From Paraburkholderia phenazinium (GTDB lineage: Bacteria > Pseudomonadota > Gammaproteobacteria > Burkholderiales > Burkholderiaceae): 64,000 nt of DNA. Below the pieces are notes generated by a model that was not told the DNA's origin, did no database searches, and was given only the letters and a program-made list of their open reading frames with translations. Where the stretch lies: NCBI RefSeq assembly GCF_900100735.1, contig NZ_FNCJ01000020.1, forward strand, positions 62,001-126,000, given 5' to 3'. Below are positions 1 through 8,991 of the stretch, piece after piece. Position 1 is the first letter of the stretch, and every line of letters begins with the position of its first letter. The position numbers and the translations under genes were made by a program.

Positions 1-353
1 GGTTTAGCCATGCCGGCTGGGGGCAAACGAGTATCTTATCCCGGACCTGCGACGGGGCGCAGCCAGGAATGAATCGCTAGCCGCAGAGACTTGCGGCGCG
101 CGTCGAGTGCAACATCGGCAAATAGTAATTGCGATAAACGAAATATACGGTCAAAGTCGCATCACCTATAGTGCGAACGCGGTCGCATATGTTTTAAAAC
201 AAACCGTAATTCGGTCATCGCTTCAAGCTGTTCCAACTATTATCAAGCCTTAATCGGGTGCGCCCGGTGTTGCGTGGCGCAGTCCACGGTTTCATTTGCA
301 GTCAGCGTATCCAGCGTCGCAAAAGACGGCCCACATGCGGGCGAAACCACGAT
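1..353. other. Intergenic region upstream of the porin gene
   Basis: No reading frame here looks like a gene. The second half, roughly 120-250, is AT-richer than its surroundings and very likely holds the porin promoter and its control sites. I could not assign a convincing -35/-10 pair. Whatever gene lies to the left of the window does not visibly extend into it. Confidence 0.5.
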
Positions 354-1478
354 ATGGCATTCGGCACAACAATGAGACTACGTACAAAACTAATGGCCAC
401 CTTGCTGGTGGCAAGCCCTCTCGCACATGCACAATCCAGCGTCGTTCTTTACGGCCGTCTGGACGCCGGCGTCCAGTATTTGAACCACGTCAGTACCGCC
501 AATGGCGGCACCGCGACCAGTTGGAGCGGCGAAGGCGGCGACTGGGGCACCAGCATGCTGGGCTTCAAGGGCAATGAGGATCTGGGTGGCGGCCTCAATG
601 CAATCTTCACCCTGGAGACCGGTTTGCAGGCCATGAACGGCACGACGAGTGGCGGCCGGATGTTTTCGCGCCGGGCGTTTGTCGGGCTGAAAGACAATCA
701 GTGGGGCACGCTGCAGGCCGGCCGCAATCTGTTTATCGACAGTGACGGCGTGTGGGAATTCGACCCGATGGTGCAGCAGGCGTTTTCGTCGGCCTCGCTC
801 GTGCGCGGGCGCAACTGGCAGCAGACCAGCAACAACATCGAATATCACAGCCCGGTATTCGGCGGCTTCGACGTGCAAGGCCAGTACGCCTTCGGCAATC
901 AACCGAACGGCTTTAACAACGGCGCGCCCGGCGAATTCGGCCGCTCGGACGGCGTGATGCTCTCGTATCACTCGCAGTTGTTCGACGTGCGCGGCATTTA
1001 CGACGAACTGCGCGATAACAACGGGCAGTTCACGAATATCTTCAGCAGCTCGCGCGAGTTCTTTATCGGCGCAAACGTGCACTTCGATTCGATCAAGATC
1101 CAGGGCGCCTATACGCACTACTCGGCGCCGGATACACCGGCCGGACTCGCGGATAGCGCCAACTACTACTGGCTCGGTGCGACCTATTCGGTGAATCCGG
1201 CCTGGGCCGTGACAGCCGCAGGCTTCTACGTGGACATCGGCGACGGCGGTGGCGATGCAACGCACGATCCGTCCGGTCACGCCACCATGTACACGCTTGG
1301 CACCACCTACAACCTGACCAAGCGGACCTTCCTGTACGGCACGCTCGCCTACGTGGACAACAGCAAGCAGGCCAATTTGTCGCTGCTTGCCAATCCGCGC
1401 GAGGGCACCTCGAGCACGAGTCCGCTGCAGGGCGAGTCGCAGACGGGCGCGTACGTCGGCATCATGCATCAATTCTAA
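354..1478 (+). CDS. Gram-negative trimeric porin (Burkholderia type)
   Basis: Outer-membrane general porin for passive diffusion of small hydrophilic solutes. A signal peptide with a hydrophobic core (LMATLLVAS) ends in an AHA-QSS cleavage site. The mature protein begins SSVVLYGRLDAG, the hallmark first strand of beta-proteobacterial OmpC-like porins. Alternating beta strands with many Tyr/Gly residues follow, and the chain ends in a terminal Phe (MHQF), the usual sorting signal for the BAM complex. At 374 residues from the ATG at 354 it has the normal family length. A second ATG at 372 would also leave a complete signal peptide, and neither start has a strong Shine-Dalgarno, so the start is uncertain. 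It stands alone, followed by a weak terminator-like hairpin. Substrate preference cannot be read from the sequence. Confidence 0.93.
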   Translation: MAFGTTMRLRTKLMATLLVASPLAHAQSSVVLYGRLDAGVQYLNHVSTANGGTATSWSGEGGDWGTSMLGFKGNEDLGGGLNAIFTLETGLQAMNGTTSGGRMFSRRAFVGLKDNQWGTLQAGRNLFIDSDGVWEFDPMVQQAFSSASLVRGRNWQQTSNNIEYHSPVFGGFDVQGQYAFGNQPNGFNNGAPGEFGRSDGVMLSYHSQLFDVRGIYDELRDNNGQFTNIFSSSREFFIGANVHFDSIKIQGAYTHYSAPDTPAGLADSANYYWLGATYSVNPAWAVTAAGFYVDIGDGGGDATHDPSGHATMYTLGTTYNLTKRTFLYGTLAYVDNSKQANLSLLANPREGTSSTSPLQGESQTGAYVGIMHQF

Positions 1479-1584
1479 AGACTGGCAGCGGTGCGGGTGG
1501 GGCTGCCCACACCGCTCGTGGTGTCATCGTTGCGGCGGTGCGGCGGAGTCTGTATGGTGGCTAAACCATGCGCGCTCGGTGGGG

Positions 1585-1605
1585 CCAGGTTCTGTGCCTG
1601 GTTTT
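1585..1605 (+). terminator. Possible porin terminator
   Basis: A 5-bp perfect stem CCAGG/CCTGG (1585-1589 and 1597-1601) with a 7-nt loop is followed directly by four T. It lies about 105 bp after the porin stop and 45 bp before the next start. The stem is short, so this is a weak call. Confidence 0.3.
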
Positions 1606-1649
1606 GTGCATCTTTCCCCCGCGAGCGCGTCCAACCTCAAGGACGCCGA

Positions 1650-2741
1650 ATGACTTCCGAAGCCGCACCGCCGCCAGATACCTCACAGGTACCATCAACG
1701 CCGCAGCAAGCCGAGGGTGTCTTGCGCACCGACGTGCTGATTGTCGGCGCCGGGCCGGTCGGCCTGTTTGCTGCGTTCGAGGCGGGCGTGATCGGCCTGT
1801 CGTGCCATATCGTCGACGCGCTCGACGAGGTGGGCGGCCAATGCATCGAGCTGTATCCGGACAAGCCGATCTACGATATTCCCGCGATTCCCTCCTGCAC
1901 CGCTCGCGATCTGGTCGAGCGTTTGCTGGAGCAATGCCGGCCTTTCGACGTGCCGATCCACCTCGGTGAGCGCGTCGATAGCGTCGAGCAGCGCGACGAC
2001 GGCCGCTGGACAGTGAAGACGAGCCAGGGTCTCGAGTTCGATGCGGCCGCGATCCTGCTGGCGGCCGGTAACGGTGCGTTTGCGCCGCAACGCCTCATGC
2101 TGGAAGAAGCCGCGCCGCTGGAAGGACGGCACGTGCATTACAGCGTGCGCAACCTGGCCGACTTCGCCGGCAAGAATGTGGTCGTTGCCGGAGGCGGGGA
2201 CTCCGCACTCGATTGGGCGCTGGCCCTGCGCTCGGTGGCGGGCAAACTGACGCTCGTGCATCGGCGCAATGGTTTCAGCGCCGTGGACTCGAGCGTGGAG
2301 AAGATGCGGCGCGCGGTTGAGGCCGGCGAGATGAGCTTCATGGTCGGCGCGATCGCCGGTTTGCATGCGCCGGGCGGCAAGCTCGAATCGCTCGAGATTC
2401 GCCAGATAGGCGGCGCCACGCAGATCGAGGCCGAGCACGTCGTGGCGCTGTACGGACTCGTTGCGGACCTCGGGCCGATCGCGGAATGGGGCTTGAGCCT
2501 GCACGCGGGGCGTGTCGACGTCGATACGTCGAACTACGAAAGTTCGCGCCCCGGCATCTTTGCGGTAGGAGATATCGCCAACTATCCGAACAAGCAGAAG
2601 CTGATTCTGTCCGGCTTCCACGAGGCATCGCTAGCGCTGCGTAAAGCCTATACCTATGCGTATCCGGAGCAAAAGCGCGTACACGTGCATTCGAGCTACG
2701 ACGCCAAACTCGCGGCGCGAGTGGCTGGCAGCGCCGGGTAG
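1650..2741 (+). CDS. Ferredoxin/flavodoxin-NADP reductase, thioredoxin-reductase-like (FNR type 2)
   Basis: FAD enzyme that passes electrons between NADPH and ferredoxin or flavodoxin in the cytoplasm. The FAD-binding Rossmann motif GAGPVG is at residues 33-38, followed by GGQC and ELYPDKPIYDIP, a segment typical of this subgroup. The central NADPH-binding motif is GGGDSA. The CxxC redox pair of true thioredoxin reductases is absent. A C-terminal FAD contact, FAVGDIANYPNKQKL, is present. At 363 residues it has the usual length. The ATG at 1650 is chosen because AAGGA lies about 6 nt upstream; an in-frame extension to 1491 has no such signal and no homologous look. It appears monocistronic. 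The partner protein is not encoded nearby. Confidence 0.9.
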   Translation: MTSEAAPPPDTSQVPSTPQQAEGVLRTDVLIVGAGPVGLFAAFEAGVIGLSCHIVDALDEVGGQCIELYPDKPIYDIPAIPSCTARDLVERLLEQCRPFDVPIHLGERVDSVEQRDDGRWTVKTSQGLEFDAAAILLAAGNGAFAPQRLMLEEAAPLEGRHVHYSVRNLADFAGKNVVVAGGGDSALDWALALRSVAGKLTLVHRRNGFSAVDSSVEKMRRAVEAGEMSFMVGAIAGLHAPGGKLESLEIRQIGGATQIEAEHVVALYGLVADLGPIAEWGLSLHAGRVDVDTSNYESSRPGIFAVGDIANYPNKQKLILSGFHEASLALRKAYTYAYPEQKRVHVHSSYDAKLAARVAGSAG

Positions 2742-3023
2742 GGTGCGACTTCGCGCGACGCATCGTGCGAAGCCGCAGCCTCGATCCACGCAAACGGCTC
2801 GAACATACTGGAACATGGCGGAGATCGACTAACCGGCATGTCCCACGGGCCGTATTGGACCTAAACGGGTTTGCTACACTGCGATTGGGTTTTATTCCGC
2901 CCACAACTTATCCCCGCAAGACCACACCTGCCGCCGTTGCTCGTAAGAAGTTAAGCGAAGCGCTCTGAGACGCTCCCCAATTCGACCTGACGCCGCGCTC
3001 CCGAGATAGCTACGGAGGTACCG

Positions 3024-3989
3024 ATGTCCCCTACGTTTTCCGCTTTGCCGAAGACCATGCGGTGGGCGTTCGTGTGCGGCGTCGCGGCGATGGCCTTGAA
3101 CGTGCAGGCGCAGCGGAGGCCAAGCCAGTCTGAGGCAGTGCCGTCGCAACTGCTCAGCGACGACGAGCGGATCGATTTCTGTACACAAATGCATCGGGCG
3201 TCGACGCCTCAGGAGCGCAACGCAGTCGCCGCGCGGATGCGCGATACGTTGATGCCGCGAGCGAAGGGGCAAGGGGTGCCTTTGCCCGGATGGGTGCTCG
3301 AAGGGCGTCCTGCGAATGGGGGCGGCAGCATCCCTGGATTAAGTTGCGAATCCGGCGCGGGCCGGCCGCGGGCTACCAGGTCGGCGCAGACTGCGGCGCA
3401 AGCGGCCGCGCCGGCTGCCGTGTCCCCGCCAGTTCCGGCACCGGTTCCAGCCAGACAGACGCCCGAACGCAAGCCGCCGCATCAACTGACGCAGCATGAA
3501 CCGCCGCCTCATGAGCCTGCGAGCCACACACCGCCAACGCATGTGGCGTCTCCGCCCATCCTGGCTGCGCAAACCATGCCGGCGCCCAGCGAGCCGGCCG
3601 AGGACTCGCCCGCGCGCAACGCGGCAGCCGGCGACATTCCGGTCGCCCATGACCACGGCATTGCTTATGTGACAGGCGGCGTGGGGCAGGACGAAGTGGC
3701 CGCGTTTCGCGGCCTCGCGTCCGGTTACAACATGCGGGCAACGTTTACGACCGGGTCGGGCGAGTATCTGTCGGGGGTCGTAGTGCAGGTGGCGAGATCG
3801 GACGGCACGGTTGTGTTCAGTGCGACGTCCGATGGACCCTATCTGTTTGCGCGGTTGCCGCAGGGGCACTATAGGCTGACGGCCAGCCTCGACGGCGCAC
3901 AGCGCAGCCGCGATCTCTATGTTCCCGCACGCGGCGGAGTCAAATTCACGCTGGTATGGCCCAGCTTGCGCGCGAACTCGTCAAACTGA
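3024..3989 (+). CDS. Exported proline-rich protein with a carboxypeptidase-regulatory-like C-terminal domain
   Basis: I do not recognise a named function. Residues 1-30 form a signal peptide ending near VQAQ. A region with two Cys (around residues 52 and 109) follows. Residues about 115-200 are very rich in Pro, Ala and His and look like a flexible linker. The last ~95 residues contain FTTGSGEYLSGVVVQV and YLFARLPQGHYRLTA, which read like the small beta-sandwich of carboxypeptidase regulatory-like domains that often bind surface partners. A strong GGAGG lies 8 nt before the ATG. It is probably periplasmic or surface-associated. It converges with the next gene across a clear hairpin. Confidence 0.72.
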   Translation: MSPTFSALPKTMRWAFVCGVAAMALNVQAQRRPSQSEAVPSQLLSDDERIDFCTQMHRASTPQERNAVAARMRDTLMPRAKGQGVPLPGWVLEGRPANGGGSIPGLSCESGAGRPRATRSAQTAAQAAAPAAVSPPVPAPVPARQTPERKPPHQLTQHEPPPHEPASHTPPTHVASPPILAAQTMPAPSEPAEDSPARNAAAGDIPVAHDHGIAYVTGGVGQDEVAAFRGLASGYNMRATFTTGSGEYLSGVVVQVARSDGTVVFSATSDGPYLFARLPQGHYRLTASLDGAQRSRDLYVPARGGVKFTLVWPSLRANSSN

Positions 3990-4041
3990 GCGGCACGTTG
4001 TGTGCAGAGGAACGGCGCGCGACGTGCTGCGAGGCAACGGC

Positions 4042-4068
4042 GCGCACCGGTCGCATCGCCCGGTGCGC
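4042..4068. terminator. Bidirectional terminator hairpin between convergent genes
   Basis: Perfect 9-bp stem GCGCACCGG/CCGGTGCGC (4042-4050 and 4060-4068) with a 9-nt loop. It sits between the stop of the plus-strand gene at 3989 and the stop of the minus-strand gene at 4093. There is no long T-run on either side. Confidence 0.55.
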
Positions 4069-4092
4069 ATTCGGCACGAATCAGACAGCCAC

Positions 4093-4380
4093 TCAATTGC
4101 CGTTGTAGACGGTCCGATCGAGGGTCTTGATCTGGCCGTCGGTCTCCGCCTGATACAACTGCTGCTCCACGTCCTGGCGGGTTTCTTCGGCCGGCGAGCC
4201 GGCGGCCGTTTGCCCGCTGGTGTCCATGCCAACGCCGCTGTTGGCGGCGTTATTGGCATTAGCGTTGTCGTTCATGACAGGCGCGGCTTGTTGAGGCGTG
4301 GTCGGGACATCCTGCGCGAAGACGGGGGCTGCGCAAGCCATCACCGAGACGGCTGCTGCAATATAGGCGATTCGGTTCAT
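4093..4380 (-). CDS. Small exported hypothetical protein
   Basis: 95 residues. A clean signal peptide (MNRIAYIAAAVSVMACAAPVFA-Q) is followed by a low-complexity, Asn/Ala/Gln-rich acidic chain and a charged C-terminal helix (EETRQDVEQQLYQAE). No domain is recognised. It is probably a small periplasmic protein. AGGAG lies 6 nt before the ATG at 4380; a tandem ATG at 4383 is too close to the same Shine-Dalgarno. A longer in-frame version from 4596 would add an implausible basic leader. It stands alone, convergent with the preceding plus-strand gene. Confidence 0.7.
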   Translation of the reverse strand: MNRIAYIAAAVSVMACAAPVFAQDVPTTPQQAAPVMNDNANANNAANSGVGMDTSGQTAAGSPAEETRQDVEQQLYQAETDGQIKTLDRTVYNGN

Positions 4381-4599
4381 CATTGACTCCTGGAGGAAGG
4401 ACGTTAGGACTTCGGCTCGTTGCATGAAGCAGGCCGAATTTCGGTCTCCACAACGCCATGCCAGTCTACGAGTGTGGTGGTGTCGCAATGCTGACGCCCG
4501 GATGACAAAATGGTCAGGTAAGAGGCGGCACGACAGTGCCCGAAAAACGGCCAACACGGCCGCTGAAATGCGTTCAGCGATATGCAGCGGCATCAAGCG

Positions 4600-5532
4600 C
4601 TAAAGCCGCGCGGCCCGCTCCGGATTGACAGACCCCGAGCAGATTTCGGCGACGCCGATGAAATTGCCGATCAGCCTGCCGCGTCGGTCCAGGTGCGGCT
4701 CGGGTTTCATCGATTTGACAAAGTTGACGCTGATGGCGCGGAAAATATTGCTCGCGGCCTCCTTGCGCGACAACACGCCCTTGCGATACAGGTAGATCGC
4801 ATTGGCGACTTGCGAGTAGCCGAACTTCCTGCCCGACACGCGGCCGCCCGACAGTCCGAGATGGACGCCGAGCATCTGATGGCAACGCACCAGTTCTCCC
4901 CGGTCGGCCACCACGAGTCTTCGCGAGAAGTCCTGATCTTCAAGCCACCCATATAGCACCAGCCGTTCGTCGAATCTGACGCCGCGAATCGCGTCGACGC
5001 GATAGGCCATATTGCAGCCATAGAGCGAATTGCAGGCGTCGAGCGAAACCGGCTCGACAGCTTCGTCTTCCGCGCGGCCGACGATATCGAACGCTTCGCT
5101 CCACGAGACCGGCCGCCCGGCGGCGCCGTCCCTGAGCGTGCGGCCCGACAGGCCGATCACCGCGCGCTGTGAATGGAACACCTGCCGGCACTGTTCGATC
5201 CAGTGGCGCCCGGGTGCGAAGTCGTCGTCGAAGAACACGACATAGTCGATCTCAGGCGGCAATGCGTCGATGCCACGATTGCGCTGGGTGGGCAATCCCG
5301 GCGGCCCGTACAGGCGGCGCACCGTGAGCGTCTCGCCTTCGCAGGCACCCACATCCGCCTCCTGCGAGGCCGAAAAAATCACCAGATCGGGGCGCACCGT
5401 CTGCCGCGCTAGCAACGCCAGGACCCACGGCGTAGCCGCAGGGCGGCCTTTGGTGGCAACGATGACGGCGATGCGTGGGGGACGGTAGCGCGAAGCGTTG
5501 AAAAGTGCAGGCGGGTCAGCGTGAATGGTCAT
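4600..5532 (-). CDS. Family 2 glycosyltransferase
   Basis: Nucleotide-sugar-dependent glycosyl transfer to a surface polysaccharide or related acceptor is likely. The N-terminal GT-A fold begins at residue about 20 with IAVIVATKGRP. The metal-binding DxD region is VVFFDDDFAP near residue 100. Acceptor-side residues lie in the stretch around YGWLEDQDFSRRL, with the ED typical of the GT2 catalytic base region. Length (310) fits. GGAGGGA directly precedes the ATG at 5532. No other polysaccharide genes are visible beside it, so the acceptor is unknown. Confidence 0.85.
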   Translation of the reverse strand: MTIHADPPALFNASRYRPPRIAVIVATKGRPAATPWVLALLARQTVRPDLVIFSASQEADVGACEGETLTVRRLYGPPGLPTQRNRGIDALPPEIDYVVFFDDDFAPGRHWIEQCRQVFHSQRAVIGLSGRTLRDGAAGRPVSWSEAFDIVGRAEDEAVEPVSLDACNSLYGCNMAYRVDAIRGVRFDERLVLYGWLEDQDFSRRLVVADRGELVRCHQMLGVHLGLSGGRVSGRKFGYSQVANAIYLYRKGVLSRKEAASNIFRAISVNFVKSMKPEPHLDRRGRLIGNFIGVAEICSGSVNPERAARL

Positions 5533-5745
5533 GAGTCCCTCCAGATCGTGCCCGGGAACTCGCGCACCATGCCGGAAAGCGCGGTGAACGGCAGACCTTT
5601 AGGGTACGTCGGGAGTGGCGCGCTGTGGCTGTCCTTGTCCGAAACGGCAGGAGCATCGTCGGACGAAGTCAGGGCGTGGGTCGGGGCAGACGCTGAAGAG
5701 GCATAGCGAGCCGGCACGGTCAGCCCCAACTCAAACCCGCCTCCC

Positions 5746-7689
5746 TCAAACTGCGTTGAGCTGGAACGACGGCATCGCGTGGGCCGGCATCGGTTTGCCG
5801 AACAGATAGCCTTGCATCACGCATCCGCCCAGCGAGGTGAGGATCTCGCATTGCGATTCGGTTTCCACGCCTTCCACCACGCACTCGAGTTCGAGGTTGC
5901 GGCACAGGTCCATCACCGACTTGATGATCTTGCCGGACGCCACGTCCGTATCGACTTCGGCGACAAAGCTGCGATCGATCTTGATCGTATCGAAGGGCAG
6001 CCGGTGCACGTAGCTTAGACTCGAATAGCCGGTGCCGAAATCGTCGAGCGAGACATGGCAGCCGATCTGCTTAATGAGCGACAGCGATGCGCGCGCTTGC
6101 CTGAAGTCGCGCGTCACCGCCGTCTCGGTGATTTCGAAGTGCACCCGCTCGGCTTCGGTGGGGCTTTCCTGCACGATCTCCAGCAGTCGCCGTGCGCGTG
6201 GCACCGATGAGATGTCGAGCGCGGAAAGGTTGAACGACAGATAGATGTGCGGCGGCCAGTTGGCGGCCTCGGCAAGCGCCTTGCGCAACAGCACCTCGGT
6301 GACGACGCGTATCAGGTCGGTGCGCTCGGCAATGCGGATGAACTCTTCCGGTCCCACCTGGCCGAGCTTCGGATTGCGCCAGCGGCCCAGCGCCTCGAAG
6401 CCGACCACGCAGCGGTTGACCACGTCATAGATGGGCTGAAACTCCAGATACAGCTCGGCGTCGAGATGCGCGGCCTTCAGCTCCTGGGCGACGAGACTGG
6501 CGCGCCGCACGCGGTGTTCGTGCTCGGCGGAAAACACCACAGCGGTGCCGCGCCGGCTCTCCTTGCCAACGTAGAGCGCCGCATCCGCACGTTCGAACAT
6601 CTCGGCCACGCTTACGCTGGCCGGCGGCAGACCCGCCCAGCCGACCGTGCCGGAGAGCTCGGCCGTATTGTTGCCGACCATATAGGGACGGCTGAGCCGG
6701 TCACAGAGCGTCTGGCCAAGACGGTCGAGTTCGTCTTCGCTGAGGCGCCGCTGAATGATGATGCCGAATTCGTCGCCGCCTAGCCGCGCGAAGAAAATCG
6801 CCGGATCGGCCAGCGTCAGGAGTCGCGCGCCGACCTCCTTGAGGACGAGGTCGCCGCTCGAATGGCCGTAGATGTCGTTGACCTGCTTGAAACCGTCGAG
6901 GTCGATCAGGCCCATGTGGAAGTTGGCGGTGTCGCCCGTGCCTTGCTCGGCGAGCGCGTTCAGCGACGAGAAGAAACTGCGCCGGTTCGGCAGGCCTGTC
7001 AGGCTGTCGATGTTGGCGAGCCGGAAGTTATCGTCGCTGAGTTTCTGGGTGGTGGAGTGGCTCAGCAGCAGCTCGCGCTTCGACGAGACGAGGCTCGCGA
7101 AGTTACGGTAGTAGAGGTGGACGATGAAGGCGAGGGCGACGCCGACGAACAGCATATCCACGGCCATCGCGATGAAGACCGGACGCCCGACCGCAATCAG
7201 GAAGATCGTGAAGGAGCCGATCACGATCGTCAGCAGCACCAGCGCCGCGGCACGCAGATGCATCAGGCAGAACACGCAGCCCACCACGGTGGTGGCCATA
7301 TAAAACGCGACCTGCGCCTGCTCGTAGGCCGGGCCGTAGGGGAACAGCAGAAGCGACCAGGCGGTGAAGCCGACGCCGAAGGCACAGGCGAGCCAAAAGG
7401 TTTTGCGCAGTTCCGGGACCGCTTGCTCATGGGTGAGTGTCACGTGCCGAAACCGCCACCAGCGGGCGCAACGGATCACGCAGGCCGAGCACAACGCAAG
7501 CGGGCAATAGATGACGAGCCATGCCGGCGCGCAAGAGATGTGCGTGACAGCCACGGCCAGCGTATTGACCACCAGCATGAAGTAGAGCAAGGGGATCTGG
7601 CGGCCGAACGCCAGCATCTGCGAGCGGACTAGCTCCGGGTCGGTCCCGTCCACCGTGAAGGCCCCCTTTATTCGAGCTACCGAGTCCAT
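5746..7689 (-). CDS. Membrane-bound GGDEF-EAL protein (cyclic di-GMP synthase/phosphodiesterase)
   Basis: Likely makes or, more probably, degrades the second messenger cyclic di-GMP. Residues about 30-195 hold five to six membrane helices. The GGDEF domain (about 225-385) has an intact GGDEF at 304-308, but the RxxD inhibitory I-site expected just before it is missing. The EAL domain (about 405-645) keeps the EAL at 432-434, the Asn in FNLSALD, the Glu of FEITET, DDFGTG at 549-554, the Lys of KIDRS at 570, and VVEGVE. The phosphodiesterase active site therefore looks complete. Which activity dominates cannot be told. It is monocistronic. The YcgR/PilZ protein at 22029-22793 is a possible downstream effector. 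Confidence 0.93.
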   Translation of the reverse strand: MDSVARIKGAFTVDGTDPELVRSQMLAFGRQIPLLYFMLVVNTLAVAVTHISCAPAWLVIYCPLALCSACVIRCARWWRFRHVTLTHEQAVPELRKTFWLACAFGVGFTAWSLLLFPYGPAYEQAQVAFYMATTVVGCVFCLMHLRAAALVLLTIVIGSFTIFLIAVGRPVFIAMAVDMLFVGVALAFIVHLYYRNFASLVSSKRELLLSHSTTQKLSDDNFRLANIDSLTGLPNRRSFFSSLNALAEQGTGDTANFHMGLIDLDGFKQVNDIYGHSSGDLVLKEVGARLLTLADPAIFFARLGGDEFGIIIQRRLSEDELDRLGQTLCDRLSRPYMVGNNTAELSGTVGWAGLPPASVSVAEMFERADAALYVGKESRRGTAVVFSAEHEHRVRRASLVAQELKAAHLDAELYLEFQPIYDVVNRCVVGFEALGRWRNPKLGQVGPEEFIRIAERTDLIRVVTEVLLRKALAEAANWPPHIYLSFNLSALDISSVPRARRLLEIVQESPTEAERVHFEITETAVTRDFRQARASLSLIKQIGCHVSLDDFGTGYSSLSYVHRLPFDTIKIDRSFVAEVDTDVASGKIIKSVMDLCRNLELECVVEGVETESQCEILTSLGGCVMQGYLFGKPMPAHAMPSFQLNAV

Positions 7690-7973
7690 CAGTGCTCCTT
7701 GCCTGGAATGGGATATAACCCTCTTATAACGGCATCTCGCGGAACATCTTCAGTGTAATTTCAATGATTTACCTGCTGCGGAGGTGAAATTTATGGTGTG
7801 TTCGCTGGGGCGGGGATTGCGCAAACGTTGTCGTGCTGCGTGCGGGTTTTTGGGGGAGGTTGGTGGCGGAGAGGATTGCGGAGGCGCCGGCTCTAGCGTA
7901 TCCCTAAGGCTAAAGAATTCTGTTTTTGAGCCGATATTCTGTCGATAAGGGGGCAAGTCCATATGGAAAGCAC

Positions 7974-8927
7974 ATGCACACCCATTACGACAATCTCAAG
8001 GTCACACGCGGCGCACCGGCTGAGGTGATTCGGGCCGCCTATAAGGCCTTGAGCCAGCGTTACCACCCCGACAAGAACGACAGTCCGGATGCGCAGCGGA
8101 TCATGCGCATCATCAACGAGGCTTACACGGTGTTAGGCGACGCGGACCGGCGGGCCGCCTACGACCGGGAACTCGCGGCGCGCGAGCAGGACGACCCGAA
8201 AGTGCAGGGGCCGGCGCCGAACGCCTTTGCAACGGACAACGGCAGCGCAAGTGCAGCATCCTGGCCCTTCGATATGGGCCGTCAGGAACCGGGATTCAAT
8301 GGGAACGGACGGACGGCATACGATGCGGCGGCCGCCTATCACGCGGCTTCGAACCCAGGGGGCCTGTCGCGCAAGACGATGTTCGCCGCAGCCCTCGTCG
8401 CTCTCCTGTGCGCGTTCTGGATATGGCACGCCTCGCATCGTCAAGCCGCGCCACAATTGGCGAGCGACGTCGCGCAGTCGACCGGCGCCTCATTCGCATG
8501 GACCAACCCGGTCAGCCACGCCAGCGTCAACATAGACAGCATCTGGACGCTGGCGGTGACGCAAAGCGACAAGGGACAACCGATCTATACCTTTACCGAG
8601 GGATCCGGGCGCGCTGCGATTGTCTTTGCACGGGAGGATCTGCCTGACGTAGGGTTCGACAAGTACATTCCGGCGTATCTGCACAACAACGCCGCGACGA
8701 TGCCGCTCGGCGCACCCGGCAATCGGGAGACGATCGACGGCCACGAAAGCTGGTCGGCCGACGGGCATCTGATCGCGTTCCCGGCCACGAGAACCCACGT
8801 GGAGTTGCGTCATATCGGCTCCTCGTTCTGGCGCCTGGTGACTGTGCAGGCACAGCCCTACGAGGACTCGGACGATGCCGCCCGCACTTTGAAGGCACGG
8901 TTGTGGAGCACGCTGGCGGGTCTTTGA
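7974..8927 (+). CDS. DnaJ-domain membrane protein
   Basis: Probable membrane-tethered J-domain co-chaperone that stimulates an Hsp70 ATPase. The J domain spans residues 4-66, with the invariant HPD at 31-33 and a full helix IV ending DRRAAYDREL. A low-complexity linker leads to one membrane helix at about 136-152 (MFAAALVALLCAFWIWH). The remaining ~165 residues, likely periplasmic, show no domain I recognise. GGAAAG lies just before the ATG at 7974; an upstream in-frame ATG at 7926 has no ribosome site. J domain first and then a single membrane span is unusual but known among proteobacterial DnaJ-like proteins. Confidence 0.85.
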   Translation: MHTHYDNLKVTRGAPAEVIRAAYKALSQRYHPDKNDSPDAQRIMRIINEAYTVLGDADRRAAYDRELAAREQDDPKVQGPAPNAFATDNGSASAASWPFDMGRQEPGFNGNGRTAYDAAAAYHAASNPGGLSRKTMFAAALVALLCAFWIWHASHRQAAPQLASDVAQSTGASFAWTNPVSHASVNIDSIWTLAVTQSDKGQPIYTFTEGSGRAAIVFAREDLPDVGFDKYIPAYLHNNAATMPLGAPGNRETIDGHESWSADGHLIAFPATRTHVELRHIGSSFWRLVTVQAQPYEDSDDAARTLKARLWSTLAGL

Positions 8928-8991
8928 TGCGGCACGCTGCTGCGATGTCGATCGGCCGGTCTGACGTATAGAGGTGTGCTCAACCCGCATC

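Noticed and set aside
5529..5729. A 66-residue minus-strand frame whose stop overlaps the glycosyltransferase start
   Set aside because: It starts at a TTG without a ribosome site, has no hydrophobic or domain pattern, and the glycosyltransferase has its own strong Shine-Dalgarno, so the ATGA overlap is probably chance.
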